Source of the DNA: Burkholderiaceae bacterium
GTDB taxonomy: Bacteria > Pseudomonadota > Gammaproteobacteria > Burkholderiales > Burkholderiaceae
Assembly (NCBI GenBank): GCA_017997515.1
Contig: JAGOEY010000118.1
Coordinates: forward strand, 1 to 5,984
Direction: 5' to 3'
DNA length: 5,984 bases
Position 1 is the stretch's first letter. Each line of letters begins with the position of its first letter. The notes beneath the pieces were generated by a model. The model saw only the letters and a list, made by a program, of their open reading frames with translations, was not told the DNA's origin and searched no databases. The translations under genes were made by a program, and so were the position numbers. Below are positions 1 through 5,377 of this stretch, piece by piece.

Positions 1-401
1 GGGTGCACCGCCGTGCCCATGCTGGCTTCGGGCCGCGTGGGCAGTAGCGCGGCCACGGCGTCGATCAGGGCGGGGGAGATCAGCGGCTCGTCCCCCTGCA
101 CATTGACCACGATGTCGTCAGGCTGCAGGCCCAGCAGGGTGCAGGCTTCGGCCAGACGGTCGCTGCCGGACGGGTGGTCGCTGCGGGTCATCACCGCTTC
201 GATGCCGTTGTCCACACAGGCCTGGATGATGGCCTGGTCGTCGGCAGCCACCACCACGCGGCGCGCGCTTGAGAGCGCCGCACGCTGGGCCACACGCACC
301 ACCATCGGCAGGCCACCAATGTCGGCCAGCGGTTTGTCAGGCAGGCGGGTGGAGGCCCGGCGCGCCGGGATCAGGATGGTGAAAGGGACGGCTTGGGTCA
401 C
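1..401 (-). CDS. kdsB: 3-deoxy-manno-octulosonate cytidylyltransferase (CMP-Kdo synthetase), N-terminal part
   Basis: KdsB joins CTP and Kdo to make CMP-Kdo, the activated sugar used to build the inner core of lipopolysaccharide; it is a cytoplasmic enzyme. The first 133 codons of a family of about 250 residues are present, and the 3' part lies beyond base 1. Seen in the translation: the nucleotide-binding start [18 protein letters not shown] at residues 11-28, a [12 protein letters not shown] segment at 30-41, [11 protein letters not shown] at 76-86, and NVQGDEPLI at 100-108, whose Asp is the expected metal-binding residue. The start is a GTG (401-399) overlapping the upstream gene's TGA by four bases (GTGA). 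There is no in-frame ATG, GTG or TTG just upstream, and a GAAGAG stretch shortly before the start could serve as ribosome binding site. This suggests translational coupling to the Trm112-like gene. Family assignment is very secure; only the GTG start is inferred. Confidence 0.96.
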   Translation of the reverse strand, partial: MTQAVPFTILIPARRASTRLPDKPLADIGGLPMVVRVAQRAALSSARRVVVAADDQAIIQACVDNGIEAVMTRSDHPSGSDRLAEACTLLGLQPDDIVVNVQGDEPLISPALIDAVAALLPTRPEASMGTAVH

Positions 402-580
402 AGGCCCAGCTCTTCGTCGGTCATCGTGCGGGCTTCGGACTCCAGCAGCACGGGGATGCCGTCGCGCACGGGGTAGGCCAGGCGGGCGCTGTGGGAGGTC
501 AATTCCTGCTTGTCGCGGTCGTAGGCCAGGGGCCCTTTGGTGATCGGGCACACCAGCAGTTCAAGGAGTTTGCTGTCCAT
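398..580 (-). CDS. Trm112 family protein (YcaR/DUF343-like), 60 aa
   Basis: This small protein begins [18 protein letters not shown] and ends with TDEELGL, the standard layout of the bacterial Trm112/YcaR family, at the usual length of about 60 residues. In eukaryotes and archaea Trm112 activates several methyltransferases; the job of the short bacterial version between lpxK and kdsB is not well established. Only one cysteine (C11) of a zinc-ribbon-type CPxCxG motif is present (CPITKG), so it probably does not bind zinc in the classical way. An [14 protein letters not shown] block at residues 33-46 forms the conserved second half. The ATG at 580-578 overlaps the lpxK stop by one base (TGATG), and its own stop overlaps the kdsB GTG, so translation is probably coupled through all three genes. 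The frame stays open upstream of this ATG, but that extension lies inside lpxK and does not look like family sequence. Confidence 0.93.
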   Translation of the reverse strand: MDSKLLELLVCPITKGPLAYDRDKQELTSHSARLAYPVRDGIPVLLESEARTMTDEELGL

Positions 581-1611
581 CAGGGTCTTCGTGAAATCGG
601 GTCGGGGGATGATAGCGCCGCGTCCAGCAGCTGGTCTACGGCGGTGAAGAATGCGGGTTCGGGGCTGAACTGCAGTGGCACGGCCAGCGCGTCGGAGTGG
701 GTCTTCCACAGCTTGACAGCGTCTTTCTCGGTGCAAATCAGCCTGTAGCGCACTGTGTCTGTACGCAGCCAGCTATCAAAATCATAGTGATCAGGCAGCG
801 CCTGGGTCTCAGCCAGGGTGAGGCCGGCAGCACGCAGCATGGCGAAGAAAGACTCCGGCTTGGCAATGGCGGCGACGGCCAGCACGGGTTGGTCCTTTAA
901 CGTGGCGAGGGGTACGGAGCTGCCGTCGGACGCCAGTGCGTGGTCGGCCAGAGCGCGGTGGGCGGTGAAGCCTTCCAATGCGGGGCGTTGGCCCGTGTGC
1001 AGCACGACATCCACTGGGCGCGGCCACGGCTCACGCAGTGGCCCGGCGGGCAGCAGAAAACCATTGCCCACACCCCGGTCGTCAAACACACAGATGTTGA
1101 TGTCGCGCTGCAGCGCCAGGTGCTGCAGGCCGTCGTCACACACCAGCACGCGGGTGCCCGGGTAACGCGCGAGTAATGCCTGCGCAGCGTCGGCACGGCG
1201 CGGGGCCACAAACACGGGGGCACCGGTTTTGTGGCGCAGCAGGGCGGGTTCATCACCTGTGTCGGCCAGCGGGCTCTCGGGGCGCACCTCCAGGCATTCG
1301 GTGCTGCTGCGGCCATAACCGCGCGACAACACGCCGGGCTGCAGGCCCCGGGCCTGCAGGTGCTGCACGAGTGCAATCACCACCGGGGTTTTGCCCGCAC
1401 CTCCGGCCACCACGTTGCCCACAACGATGACCGGCACTGGAACGCAGGTGCTGGCCAGCCAGCCGCGTTCATACAGCCAATGGCGCAGAGCCACCAGCAG
1501 GCGGTACGGCAGAGATAAAGGCCACAAAAGCCAGGCAAGTGCGCCGCGTTGTTCCCATGCACGGGTCAGGCGGGTGTGCCAGGGTGATGCATGGGCTGTG
1601 GGCGCGCGCAT
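580..1611 (-). CDS. lpxK: Tetraacyldisaccharide 4'-kinase
   Basis: LpxK uses ATP to phosphorylate the 4' position of the tetraacyldisaccharide-1-phosphate precursor, giving lipid IVA, on the inner face of the inner membrane. The 343-residue length fits the family (about 325-345). A hydrophobic, tryptophan-rich N-terminal stretch at about residues 24-42 fits the known membrane-anchoring helix. The P-loop reads [12 protein letters not shown] at 65-76, followed by SRGYGR at 96-101, CDDGLQH at 158-164 (catalytic-site region), LPAGPLREP at 187-195, the LPDHYDF motif at 272-278 and TEKDAVKL at 294-301. All are hallmarks of LpxK. The ATG lies one base after the exbD stop, and the 3' end overlaps the Trm112-like gene, so it sits mid-operon. 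The grouping with kdsB is functionally coherent because both act on the lipid A-Kdo part of LPS. No defects seen. Confidence 0.97.
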   Translation of the reverse strand: MRAPTAHASPWHTRLTRAWEQRGALAWLLWPLSLPYRLLVALRHWLYERGWLASTCVPVPVIVVGNVVAGGAGKTPVVIALVQHLQARGLQPGVLSRGYGRSSTECLEVRPESPLADTGDEPALLRHKTGAPVFVAPRRADAAQALLARYPGTRVLVCDDGLQHLALQRDINICVFDDRGVGNGFLLPAGPLREPWPRPVDVVLHTGQRPALEGFTAHRALADHALASDGSSVPLATLKDQPVLAVAAIAKPESFFAMLRAAGLTLAETQALPDHYDFDSWLRTDTVRYRLICTEKDAVKLWKTHSDALAVPLQFSPEPAFFTAVDQLLDAALSSPDPISRRP

Positions 1612-1612
1612 C

Positions 1613-2035
1613 CTAGCGGGAGGTTGGTTGTGTGGCGAAGGTGATTTGGGTCAGCCCGGCGCGGCGGGCGGCTTCCATCACCGACACCACCGACTGGTGT
1701 GCCGCGCTGGCGTCGGCGCTGATGATGACCACGGTGTCCTTGCCCGCCTGGGCCGCGTTCTTGAGGCTGGCGGACAGGGTGTCCACCCCGTTGCCATACA
1801 CGGCCGTTTTGTTCACGGTGTAGCGGCCGTCGCTGGTCACGGTGACCAGCACTTCCTTGGGGTAGTCGCGCTGTGTTTCGGCGTCGGCCACCGGCAGCTT
1901 GAGCTGCAGTTCGGTGAACTTGCTGTAGGTGGTGGACAGCATCAGGAAGATCAGCACCACCAGCAACACGTCGATGAACGGGATGAGGTTGATCTCCGGT
2001 TCCTCGCGCTGGCGGTGGCGGAAGTTCATGCTCAT
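1613..2035 (-). CDS. exbD: ExbD/TolR family biopolymer transport protein
   Basis: ExbD-type proteins form, with an ExbB-type partner, an inner-membrane channel that uses the proton motive force to do mechanical work in the periplasm, typically on TonB or TolA. The 140-residue protein has a short cytoplasmic N-terminus, one membrane helix at about residues 17-35 (from [18 protein letters not shown]), and a periplasmic domain from about 40 to 140. The helix carries the proton-relay aspartate (D22 in PFIDV) that is essential in this family. The periplasmic part (ELQLKLP at about 42-48, [16 protein letters not shown] at about 102-117) has the usual ExbD/TolR shape. The ATG overlaps the stop of the exbB gene by four bases (ATGA); a second in-frame ATG at codon 3 is also possible. 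No tonB, tolA or pal is in the window, so ExbD versus TolR or a dedicated envelope motor is decided only by general resemblance. Confidence 0.9.
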   Translation of the reverse strand: MSMNFRHRQREEPEINLIPFIDVLLVVLIFLMLSTTYSKFTELQLKLPVADAETQRDYPKEVLVTVTSDGRYTVNKTAVYGNGVDTLSASLKNAAQAGKDTVVIISADASAAHQSVVSVMEAARRAGLTQITFATQPTSR

Positions 2036-2742
2036 GTTTTGGCCGCCTTGGAGCGGGTGGGTGCAGGGGCTGTGGGTGTTTTGGGCTCAGGTGCGGCTGC
2101 GGTGGTGAACACGGGCACGGGCCGGCGCAGGGTGTTGAGGTGGCGCAGGAAGCGCTCGGACGCCAGCTCCAGCGCCAGCAGGTAAGCGTCCACCCGTGCG
2201 CGGAAGTAGCGCCAGAAGATCAGCGCGGGAATGGCCACCATCAGGCCAAATGCGGTGTTGTACAGCGCAATCGAAATGCCATGTGCCAGCTGGCCCGGGT
2301 TGGCACCACTGGTGCCGGGTGCCTGGGAGCCGAAGATTTCGATCATGCCGATCACCGTGCCCAGCAGGCCCAGCAAGGGTGCGGCGGACGCAATGGTGGC
2401 CAGGGCGCTCAGGTATTTCTCGAGTTTGTGGGCCACGGCCCGGCCTGTGCCTTCCATCACGGCGCGGACGTCGGCTTCGCTGCTGTGGGGGTGGGACTCC
2501 AGCACCCGCAGGCCACTGGCCAGAATTTCGCCCAGCATCGAGTTTTGCTCCAGCTGGGCCAGCACGGTGGTGGGAGGCACTGCGGCTTGCGACACCGCAA
2601 TGGCTTCGTCCAGCAGTTTGGGCGGCATGATGCGGGCGGTTTTGAGGCTCACAAAACGCTCAATGACCAGCGCCAGCGCCAGGATGGAACTGGCAATCAG
2701 TGGCCAGATCGGCCAGCCTGCAGCTTGTATGATCGAAAACAA
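2032..2742 (-). CDS. exbB: MotA/TolQ/ExbB proton channel family protein
   Basis: This is the channel-forming partner of the ExbD-like protein encoded directly downstream; together they would convert proton flow into force on a periplasmic effector. The 236-residue protein has three predicted membrane segments: about residues 12-28, about 112-136 (with the family motif APLLGLLGTVIGMI at 121-134) and about 155-177 (GISIALYNTAFGLMVAIPAL). A cytoplasmic loop lies between the first two, which is the ExbB/TolQ topology. The C-terminus after residue 205 is a Pro/Ala/Lys-rich tail without recognisable structure. The start is a TTG: the codon before FSIIQAAGWP reads TTG, not ATG, with GGAG six bases upstream, and no in-frame ATG, GTG or TTG lies in the upstream sequence examined (to about 2814). 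It is the first gene of the minus-strand unit. It resembles the exbB found beside lpxK in other Burkholderiales (recalled context), but its physiological partner cannot be read here. Confidence 0.9.
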   Translation of the reverse strand: MFSIIQAAGWPIWPLIASSILALALVIERFVSLKTARIMPPKLLDEAIAVSQAAVPPTTVLAQLEQNSMLGEILASGLRVLESHPHSSEADVRAVMEGTGRAVAHKLEKYLSALATIASAAPLLGLLGTVIGMIEIFGSQAPGTSGANPGQLAHGISIALYNTAFGLMVAIPALIFWRYFRARVDAYLLALELASERFLRHLNTLRRPVPVFTTAAAPEPKTPTAPAPTRSKAAKT

Positions 2743-2752
2743 TGGACTCTCC
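2740..2752 (-). promoter_or_regulatory. Ribosome binding site and TTG start of exbB
   Basis: Read on the minus strand, GGAGAG (2752-2747) is followed by TCCA and then TTG (2742-2740), so GGAG is six bases from the start codon. This Shine-Dalgarno match supports TTG as the true start, because no in-frame ATG or GTG is nearby. A TTG start usually lowers translation and may set the ExbB level. Confidence 0.6.
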
Positions 2753-2910
2753 GGGCAGAGGGGTGTAAGAACCCGTTCGGGCAGGGCGCGCAGCCCACCA
2801 TCTGTGGTGAACTGGCTCCGGGCATTATGGCGTACACAGTGTCAGCAAAAGTTTCCCAAAGGCCTGCATTTTTGGCGCGCTGTCTATCCCCGTCCATTTG
2901 CTGTCCATCA

Positions 2911-2930
2911 CCCCCAAAAGCCCCCAAAAA
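2911..2930. repeat. Short tandem repeat, two copies of a C5A4-type decamer
   Basis: Two consecutive decamers, CCCCCAAAAG and CCCCCAAAAA, differ at the last base only. On the minus (exbB) strand this gives two G5 tracts. It lies directly beside the DnaA-like boxes. Function is unknown, and a replication-slippage remnant is possible. Confidence 0.7.
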
Positions 2931-2931
2931 C

Positions 2932-2963
2932 TGTGGATAACTTTGTGAAGAACTTTGTTCACA
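2932..2963. promoter_or_regulatory. Cluster of one perfect and two near-consensus DnaA boxes
   Basis: TGTGGATAA at 2932-2940 is the exact reverse complement of the strong DnaA box TTATCCACA. It is followed by TGTGAAGAA (2944-2952, reverse strand TTCTTCACA) and TTGTTCACA (2955-2963), each one base off the TTWTNCACA consensus. Starts are 12 and 11 bases apart, so the boxes fall on nearly the same helix face. The octamer AACTTTGT is repeated at 2939-2946 and 2951-2958, and TGTGAA/TTCACA (2944-2949 and 2958-2963) forms an inverted repeat. The look is that of a fragment of a replication origin or a DnaA-regulated promoter, but no dnaA, dnaN or gidA is nearby. The sequence match is certain; binding by DnaA is inferred. 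Confidence 0.5.
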
Positions 2964-2970
2964 GATACCT

Positions 2971-2994
2971 CAAAGCGCCTGTTCATGCGCTTTG
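2971..2994. repeat. Perfect 8-bp inverted repeat with 8-base loop
   Basis: CAAAGCGC (2971-2978) and GCGCTTTG (2987-2994) are exact reverse complements separated by CTGTTCAT. Neither strand has a T-run after the stem, so it does not look like an intrinsic terminator. It lies seven bases after the DnaA-like cluster and could be an operator or a hairpin in a leader transcript. Confidence 0.55.
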
Positions 2995-3057
2995 TTTCAA
3001 ATTGATGAATATTTAAGCAATGAAAAAGTGTTTGAAATCAACAGCTTGCACGGAGAC

Positions 3058-3067
3058 ATCGTACGAT
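3058..3067. repeat. Perfect 10-bp palindrome upstream of xseA
   Basis: ATCGTACGAT is self-complementary over all ten bases and lies about 100 bases before the xseA start. It could be a dimeric regulator site; by length alone it could also be chance. Confidence 0.3.
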
Positions 3068-3132
3068 CCAGGCTGCAAAACAGGGCTTGTGTTACGTCTC
3101 AGGGCTCCTGCTGCCGCTGTGGAGCAAATCTG

Positions 3133-3174
3133 ATGACCATTTGCCCGCAAACCCCCGTGTGTGCTGATGTTTGA
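3133..3174 (+). CDS. Possible 13-codon leader ORF overlapping the xseA start
   Basis: An ATG at 3133 is preceded by GGAG (3121-3124) at an eight-base spacing and opens a frame encoding [13 protein letters not shown], ending in TGA at 3172-3174. The xseA start candidates (GTG 3161, ATG 3167) lie inside its last codons in another frame and have no Shine-Dalgarno sequence of their own that I can see. This arrangement would let ribosomes finishing the leader reinitiate on xseA. The peptide resembles nothing known, and it may only be a chance frame. Confidence 0.3.
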   Translation: MTICPQTPVCADV

Positions 3175-4480
3175 CCGCCAGAATGGCGTGACCACGCCGC
3201 GAATCTGGCAAGTTGGGGCCTTGTGCCGCGCCATTGCTGACACCCTGGATGCCAGGTTCAACCCGGTGGCCGTGCGCGGCGAGGTTTCGGGCTTTGCGCG
3301 CGCATCCAGTGGGCATTGTTATTTCAACCTGAAAGACGCCCAGGGCCAGATCCGCTGTGCCATGTTTCGCCGTGCGGCCAGCCTGCTGGACTTCACCCCA
3401 CGCGACGGTGAACTGGTGGACGTGCAGGGTCGGCTGGGTGTGTACGAACCGCGTGGTGATTTGCAGCTCATCGTCGAATCCATGGGCCGGGTGGGGCAGG
3501 GCGCGTTGTTTGAGCAGTTCTTAAAGCTCAAGGCGCAGCTGGAGTCCGAAGGCCTGTTTGATGCGGCCCGCAAGCGGGCGCTGCCCGCCATGCCACGCGG
3601 CATTGGCATCGTCACCTCGCTGGGGGCAGCGGCCTTACACGACGTGGTCAGCGCGCTGGGGCGGCGTGTGCCCCACATCCCGGTGGTGCTGGCACCGGCG
3701 GCGGTGCAGGGCGCGGGAGCCCCGGCTGAGATTGCACGGTCGCTATCAAATTTATATCTGCTAGCGCAGGAGGGGCGAGCGCTGGAGGCCAATTTAGCTC
3801 CAAAAATAGACGTGATTCTGCTGGTGCGTGGTGGTGGCTCGATCGAAGACCTGTGGGCGTTCAACGACGAGCAGGTGGCCCGGCTGATTGCCCAGAGCCC
3901 GGTGCCCGTCATCAGCGGCGTCGGCCACGAGACCGACTTCACCATCGCCGATTTTGTGGCCGACCTGCGGGCACCGACACCCACCGCCGCTGCCGAGCTG
4001 GTGGCCCAGCCGCGTGAAGTCTGGCTGGGTGCATTGGAGCTGGCCGGCCAGCGGCTGCAGGACGCGGTGCTGGGCCAACTCGACCGCCACAACCAGCGGC
4101 TGGACGGCGCAGTGTCCCGCTTGGGCCGCCCGTCGGGCCGCCTGGCGGGGCAGCAGATGCTGCTGGGGCGGCACGCGCAGGCGCTGCGGTATGCCGTACA
4201 CAGCCAACTGCAGGCGCACACCCGGCAACTCGACCGCACCCACGAAACCCTGCCGCAGATGGTGGGTGCCGTGAAAACACAGGCCCGTGAACGGCTGGAC
4301 CGTGCAGGTCTGCGCCTGCAATTGCTCGACCCTCGGCTGGTGCTGCAGCGTGGTTATGCCCTGCTGCAAGACGACACGGGCCAGGCGGTGGTGCACACCG
4401 CGCAGACCCGGCCCGGGCAGGCGTTGCGCGCCACCTTGTCAGACGGCACGCTGAATCTCACCGTAGGCCGTGCGGGGTGA
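3167..4480 (+). CDS. xseA: Exodeoxyribonuclease VII large subunit
   Basis: XseA is the catalytic subunit of exonuclease VII, which with several XseB subunits degrades single-stranded DNA from both ends and takes part in repair. The ORF gives 437 residues from ATG 3167, or 439 from GTG 3161; E. coli XseA has 456. Residues here are counted from 3161. An OB-fold domain spans about 14-110 ([33 protein letters not shown]). The catalytic domain follows with [13 protein letters not shown] at 149-161, [17 protein letters not shown] at 221-237 and the [22 protein letters not shown] signature at 253-279. A helical stretch (about 285-385) then leads to the conserved end [13 protein letters not shown] at 390-402. 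Residues 194-217 are encoded by an AT-rich palindromic block that looks inserted (separate entry). The start is uncertain because neither codon has a good ribosome site. No xseB is in the window. sodB follows 59 bases later. Confidence 0.95.
   Translation: MFDRQNGVTTPRIWQVGALCRAIADTLDARFNPVAVRGEVSGFARASSGHCYFNLKDAQGQIRCAMFRRAASLLDFTPRDGELVDVQGRLGVYEPRGDLQLIVESMGRVGQGALFEQFLKLKAQLESEGLFDAARKRALPAMPRGIGIVTSLGAAALHDVVSALGRRVPHIPVVLAPAAVQGAGAPAEIARSLSNLYLLAQEGRALEANLAPKIDVILLVRGGGSIEDLWAFNDEQVARLIAQSPVPVISGVGHETDFTIADFVADLRAPTPTAAAELVAQPREVWLGALELAGQRLQDAVLGQLDRHNQRLDGAVSRLGRPSGRLAGQQMLLGRHAQALRYAVHSQLQAHTRQLDRTHETLPQMVGAVKTQARERLDRAGLRLQLLDPRLVLQRGYALLQDDTGQAVVHTAQTRPGQALRATLSDGTLNLTVGRAG
3742..3809 (+). 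repeat. Palindromic, AT-richer repeat-like block in frame inside xseA
   Basis: Within GC-rich xseA, this stretch of about 68 bases is distinctly AT-richer and uses a run of codons uncommon in the gene (CTA TCA AAT TTA TAT, later AAT TTA and AAA ATA). It is imperfectly self-complementary at three nested levels: CTAT (3743-3746) with ATAG (3806-3809), AAATT (3748-3752) with AATTT (3791-3795), and CTAGCGC (3761-3767) with GCGCTGG (3779-3785, one G-T pair). From memory the pattern GCTATCAAA...CTAGCGC...GCGCTGGAGGCC...AAAAATAG resembles a dispersed intergenic repeat of Comamonadaceae genomes. It adds about 20 residues (194-217) between the nucleotide-binding-like region and the [10 protein letters not shown] motif without breaking the frame. 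Repeat identity is inferred; the hairpin symmetry and codon bias are visible. Confidence 0.55.
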
Positions 4481-4492
4481 TTGAACACTTCC

Positions 4493-4498
4493 TACAAT
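4493..4498 (+). promoter_or_regulatory. Candidate -10 element for sodB
   Basis: TACAAT matches the sigma-70 -10 hexamer in five of six positions and lies 41 bases before the sodB ATG, in the short xseA-sodB gap. No acceptable -35 hexamer is found at 16-18 bases; TTGAAC at 4481 is too close. It may be a weak or activator-dependent promoter, or sodB may be read through from xseA. Confidence 0.35.
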
Positions 4499-4539
4499 CG
4501 AAGCGTCGGTACAACGATTCACAAACCACGAGGAACACC

Positions 4540-5121
4540 ATGGAACACACACTGCCACCCTTGCCATTTGCGATGGACGCACTCGCGCCGCACTACTCCA
4601 AAGAGACGCTGGAGTACCACTATGGCAAGCACCACAACGCCTATGTGGTGAACCTGAACAACCTGCAAAAAGGCACCGAGTTTGAGGCCATGACGCTGGA
4701 GGAAATCGTGAAGAAGTCCAGCGGCGGCATCTACAACAATGCAGCACAGATCTGGAACCACACGTTCTTCTGGAACTGCATGGCTCCCGCAGGTGGCGGT
4801 GAACCCTCCGGCGCGCTGGCGGATGCCATCAACGCCAAGTGGGGCAGCTATGCGGCCTTCAAGGAAGCCTTCGTGAAGTCTGCCGTGGGCAACTTCGGCT
4901 CCGGCTGGACCTGGCTGGTCAAGAAGGCTGATGGCTCGGTGGACATCGTCAACACCGGCGCTGCAGGCACCCCCCTCACCACCGCTGACAAGGCGTTGCT
5001 GACCGTGGACGTGTGGGAACACGCGTACTACATCGACTACCGCAACCTGCGCCCCAAGTTTGTCGAAACTTTCCTCGACAAGCTGGTGAACTGGAAGTTT
5101 GCCGAAGCCAACTTCGCGTAA
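4540..5121 (+). CDS. sodB: Superoxide dismutase [Fe]
   Basis: The enzyme disproportionates superoxide to oxygen and hydrogen peroxide in the cytoplasm. The 193 residues match the length of bacterial Fe-SOD. The four metal ligands are visible: H27 (in EYHYGKHH), H74 (in IWNHTFFWN), D157 and H161 (in [11 protein letters not shown]). The active-site tyrosine is Y35. Iron rather than manganese is indicated by the outer-sphere glutamine Q70 in [11 protein letters not shown] and by the AAGTPLTT loop at 141-148, features typical of FeSOD. The N-terminal helix hairpin domain (1-85) and C-terminal alpha/beta domain are complete, and there is no signal peptide. ATG 4540 has a good GAGGA ribosome site (4530-4534) five bases upstream. 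A strong terminator follows the stop, so sodB ends the xseA-sodB unit. I see no convincing Fur box in the short upstream gap. Confidence 0.97.
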   Translation: MEHTLPPLPFAMDALAPHYSKETLEYHYGKHHNAYVVNLNNLQKGTEFEAMTLEEIVKKSSGGIYNNAAQIWNHTFFWNCMAPAGGGEPSGALADAINAKWGSYAAFKEAFVKSAVGNFGSGWTWLVKKADGSVDIVNTGAAGTPLTTADKALLTVDVWEHAYYIDYRNLRPKFVETFLDKLVNWKFAEANFA

Positions 5122-5138
5122 GCGTGTAGCTCTTCCCC

Positions 5139-5165
5139 AAAAAAGGCCCCCACGGGCCTTTTTTT
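5139..5165. terminator. Strong intrinsic terminator after sodB (symmetrical)
   Basis: AAAAAAGGCCC (5139-5149) and GGGCCTTTTTT (5154-5164) form a perfect 11-bp stem with a CCAC loop, and the T-run continues to 5165. It begins 17 bases after the sodB stop. Because the A-run mirrors the T-run, it could stop transcription from either direction. It separates sodB from icd. Confidence 0.93.
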
Positions 5166-5377
5166 ATGGGTGCAGTGCAGCATTTCTTTTGTTTTTCTGC
5201 GCGGTATGTCGAAAAAGTGCTTCGTGTTGGGTGTCAATTTTGTATTGTGGAATTTGGCTGCAAAAATGCGGATTAAGGTTATTCGGCTCAAGCAAAATCA
5301 CGCTACGTCAGCCCTGTGACTGCGCGTCTGGATGCCGACGAACCGGCATGTCTTCCTTTTTTTACCTGAGATAAGAG
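5166..5377 (+). other. AT-rich leader/promoter region of icd
   Basis: About 210 bases between the sodB terminator and the isocitrate dehydrogenase start hold no gene I can support. The first 120 bases are clearly AT-richer than the surrounding genes, as expected for a promoter. I searched for TTGACA/TATAAT pairs and found none with an acceptable match and spacing, so I do not place the transcription start. The ribosome site of icd is weak: AAGAG directly abuts the ATG. Confidence 0.5.
5332..5363 (+). promoter_or_regulatory. Hairpin plus T-run in the icd leader
   Basis: ATGCCG (5332-5337) and CGGCAT (5344-5349) form a perfect 6-bp stem with an ACGAAC loop. A seven-base T-run (5357-5363) follows after seven further bases and ends 14 bases before the icd ATG. 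The layout is terminator-like but weak because of the gap before the T-run. It may act as an attenuator or affect translation, or be chance. Confidence 0.3.

Larger units (their letters stand above)
2743..3160. other. Divergent intergenic region between exbB and xseA
   Basis: About 420 bases separate two divergently transcribed units and must hold promoters for both directions. GC content falls sharply around 2990-3050. Besides the sites listed separately, a minus-strand CATAAT (2829-2824) could be a -10 element for exbB, but the nearest TTG-containing -35 candidate is only 13 bases away. I do not call a promoter there. For xseA, TACGAT at 3062-3067 is a weak -10 candidate without a matching -35. 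Short open frames cross the region but resemble no known protein. Confidence 0.6.

Noticed and set aside
772..800. GCTATCAAAATCATAGTGATC inside lpxK resembles the beginning of the repeat-like block seen in xseA.
   Set aside because: On the coding strand it encodes the conserved [10 protein letters not shown] region of LpxK, and the matching second half (the GCGCTGGAGGCC-like arm) is absent, so the resemblance is probably coincidental.
1391..2185. A 264-codon plus-strand frame across lpxK, exbD and exbB.
   Set aside because: It spans three well-supported genes on the opposite strand and carries no recognisable domain.
2829..2848. Minus-strand TTGCTG ... CATAAT as a sigma-70 promoter for exbB.
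   Set aside because: The spacer is only 13 bases, outside the normal 16-18 range; the CATAAT alone is not enough.
2862..2930. Possible G-quadruplex on the minus strand from two G5 tracts plus G4 and G3 runs.
   Set aside because: Only the two G5 tracts are close; the other runs need loops of about 19 and 30 bases, too long for a credible call.
2996..3020. AT-rich stretch checked as a Fur box because of ExbBD and Fe-SOD nearby.
   Set aside because: Similarity to the 19-bp GATAATGATAATCATTATC consensus is poor and without the expected symmetry.
3319..4239. A 306-codon minus-strand open frame opposite xseA.
   Set aside because: Its composition is Ser/Arg/Pro-rich and low in complexity, as expected from the complement of GC-rich coding sequence; xseA motifs on the plus strand explain the region.
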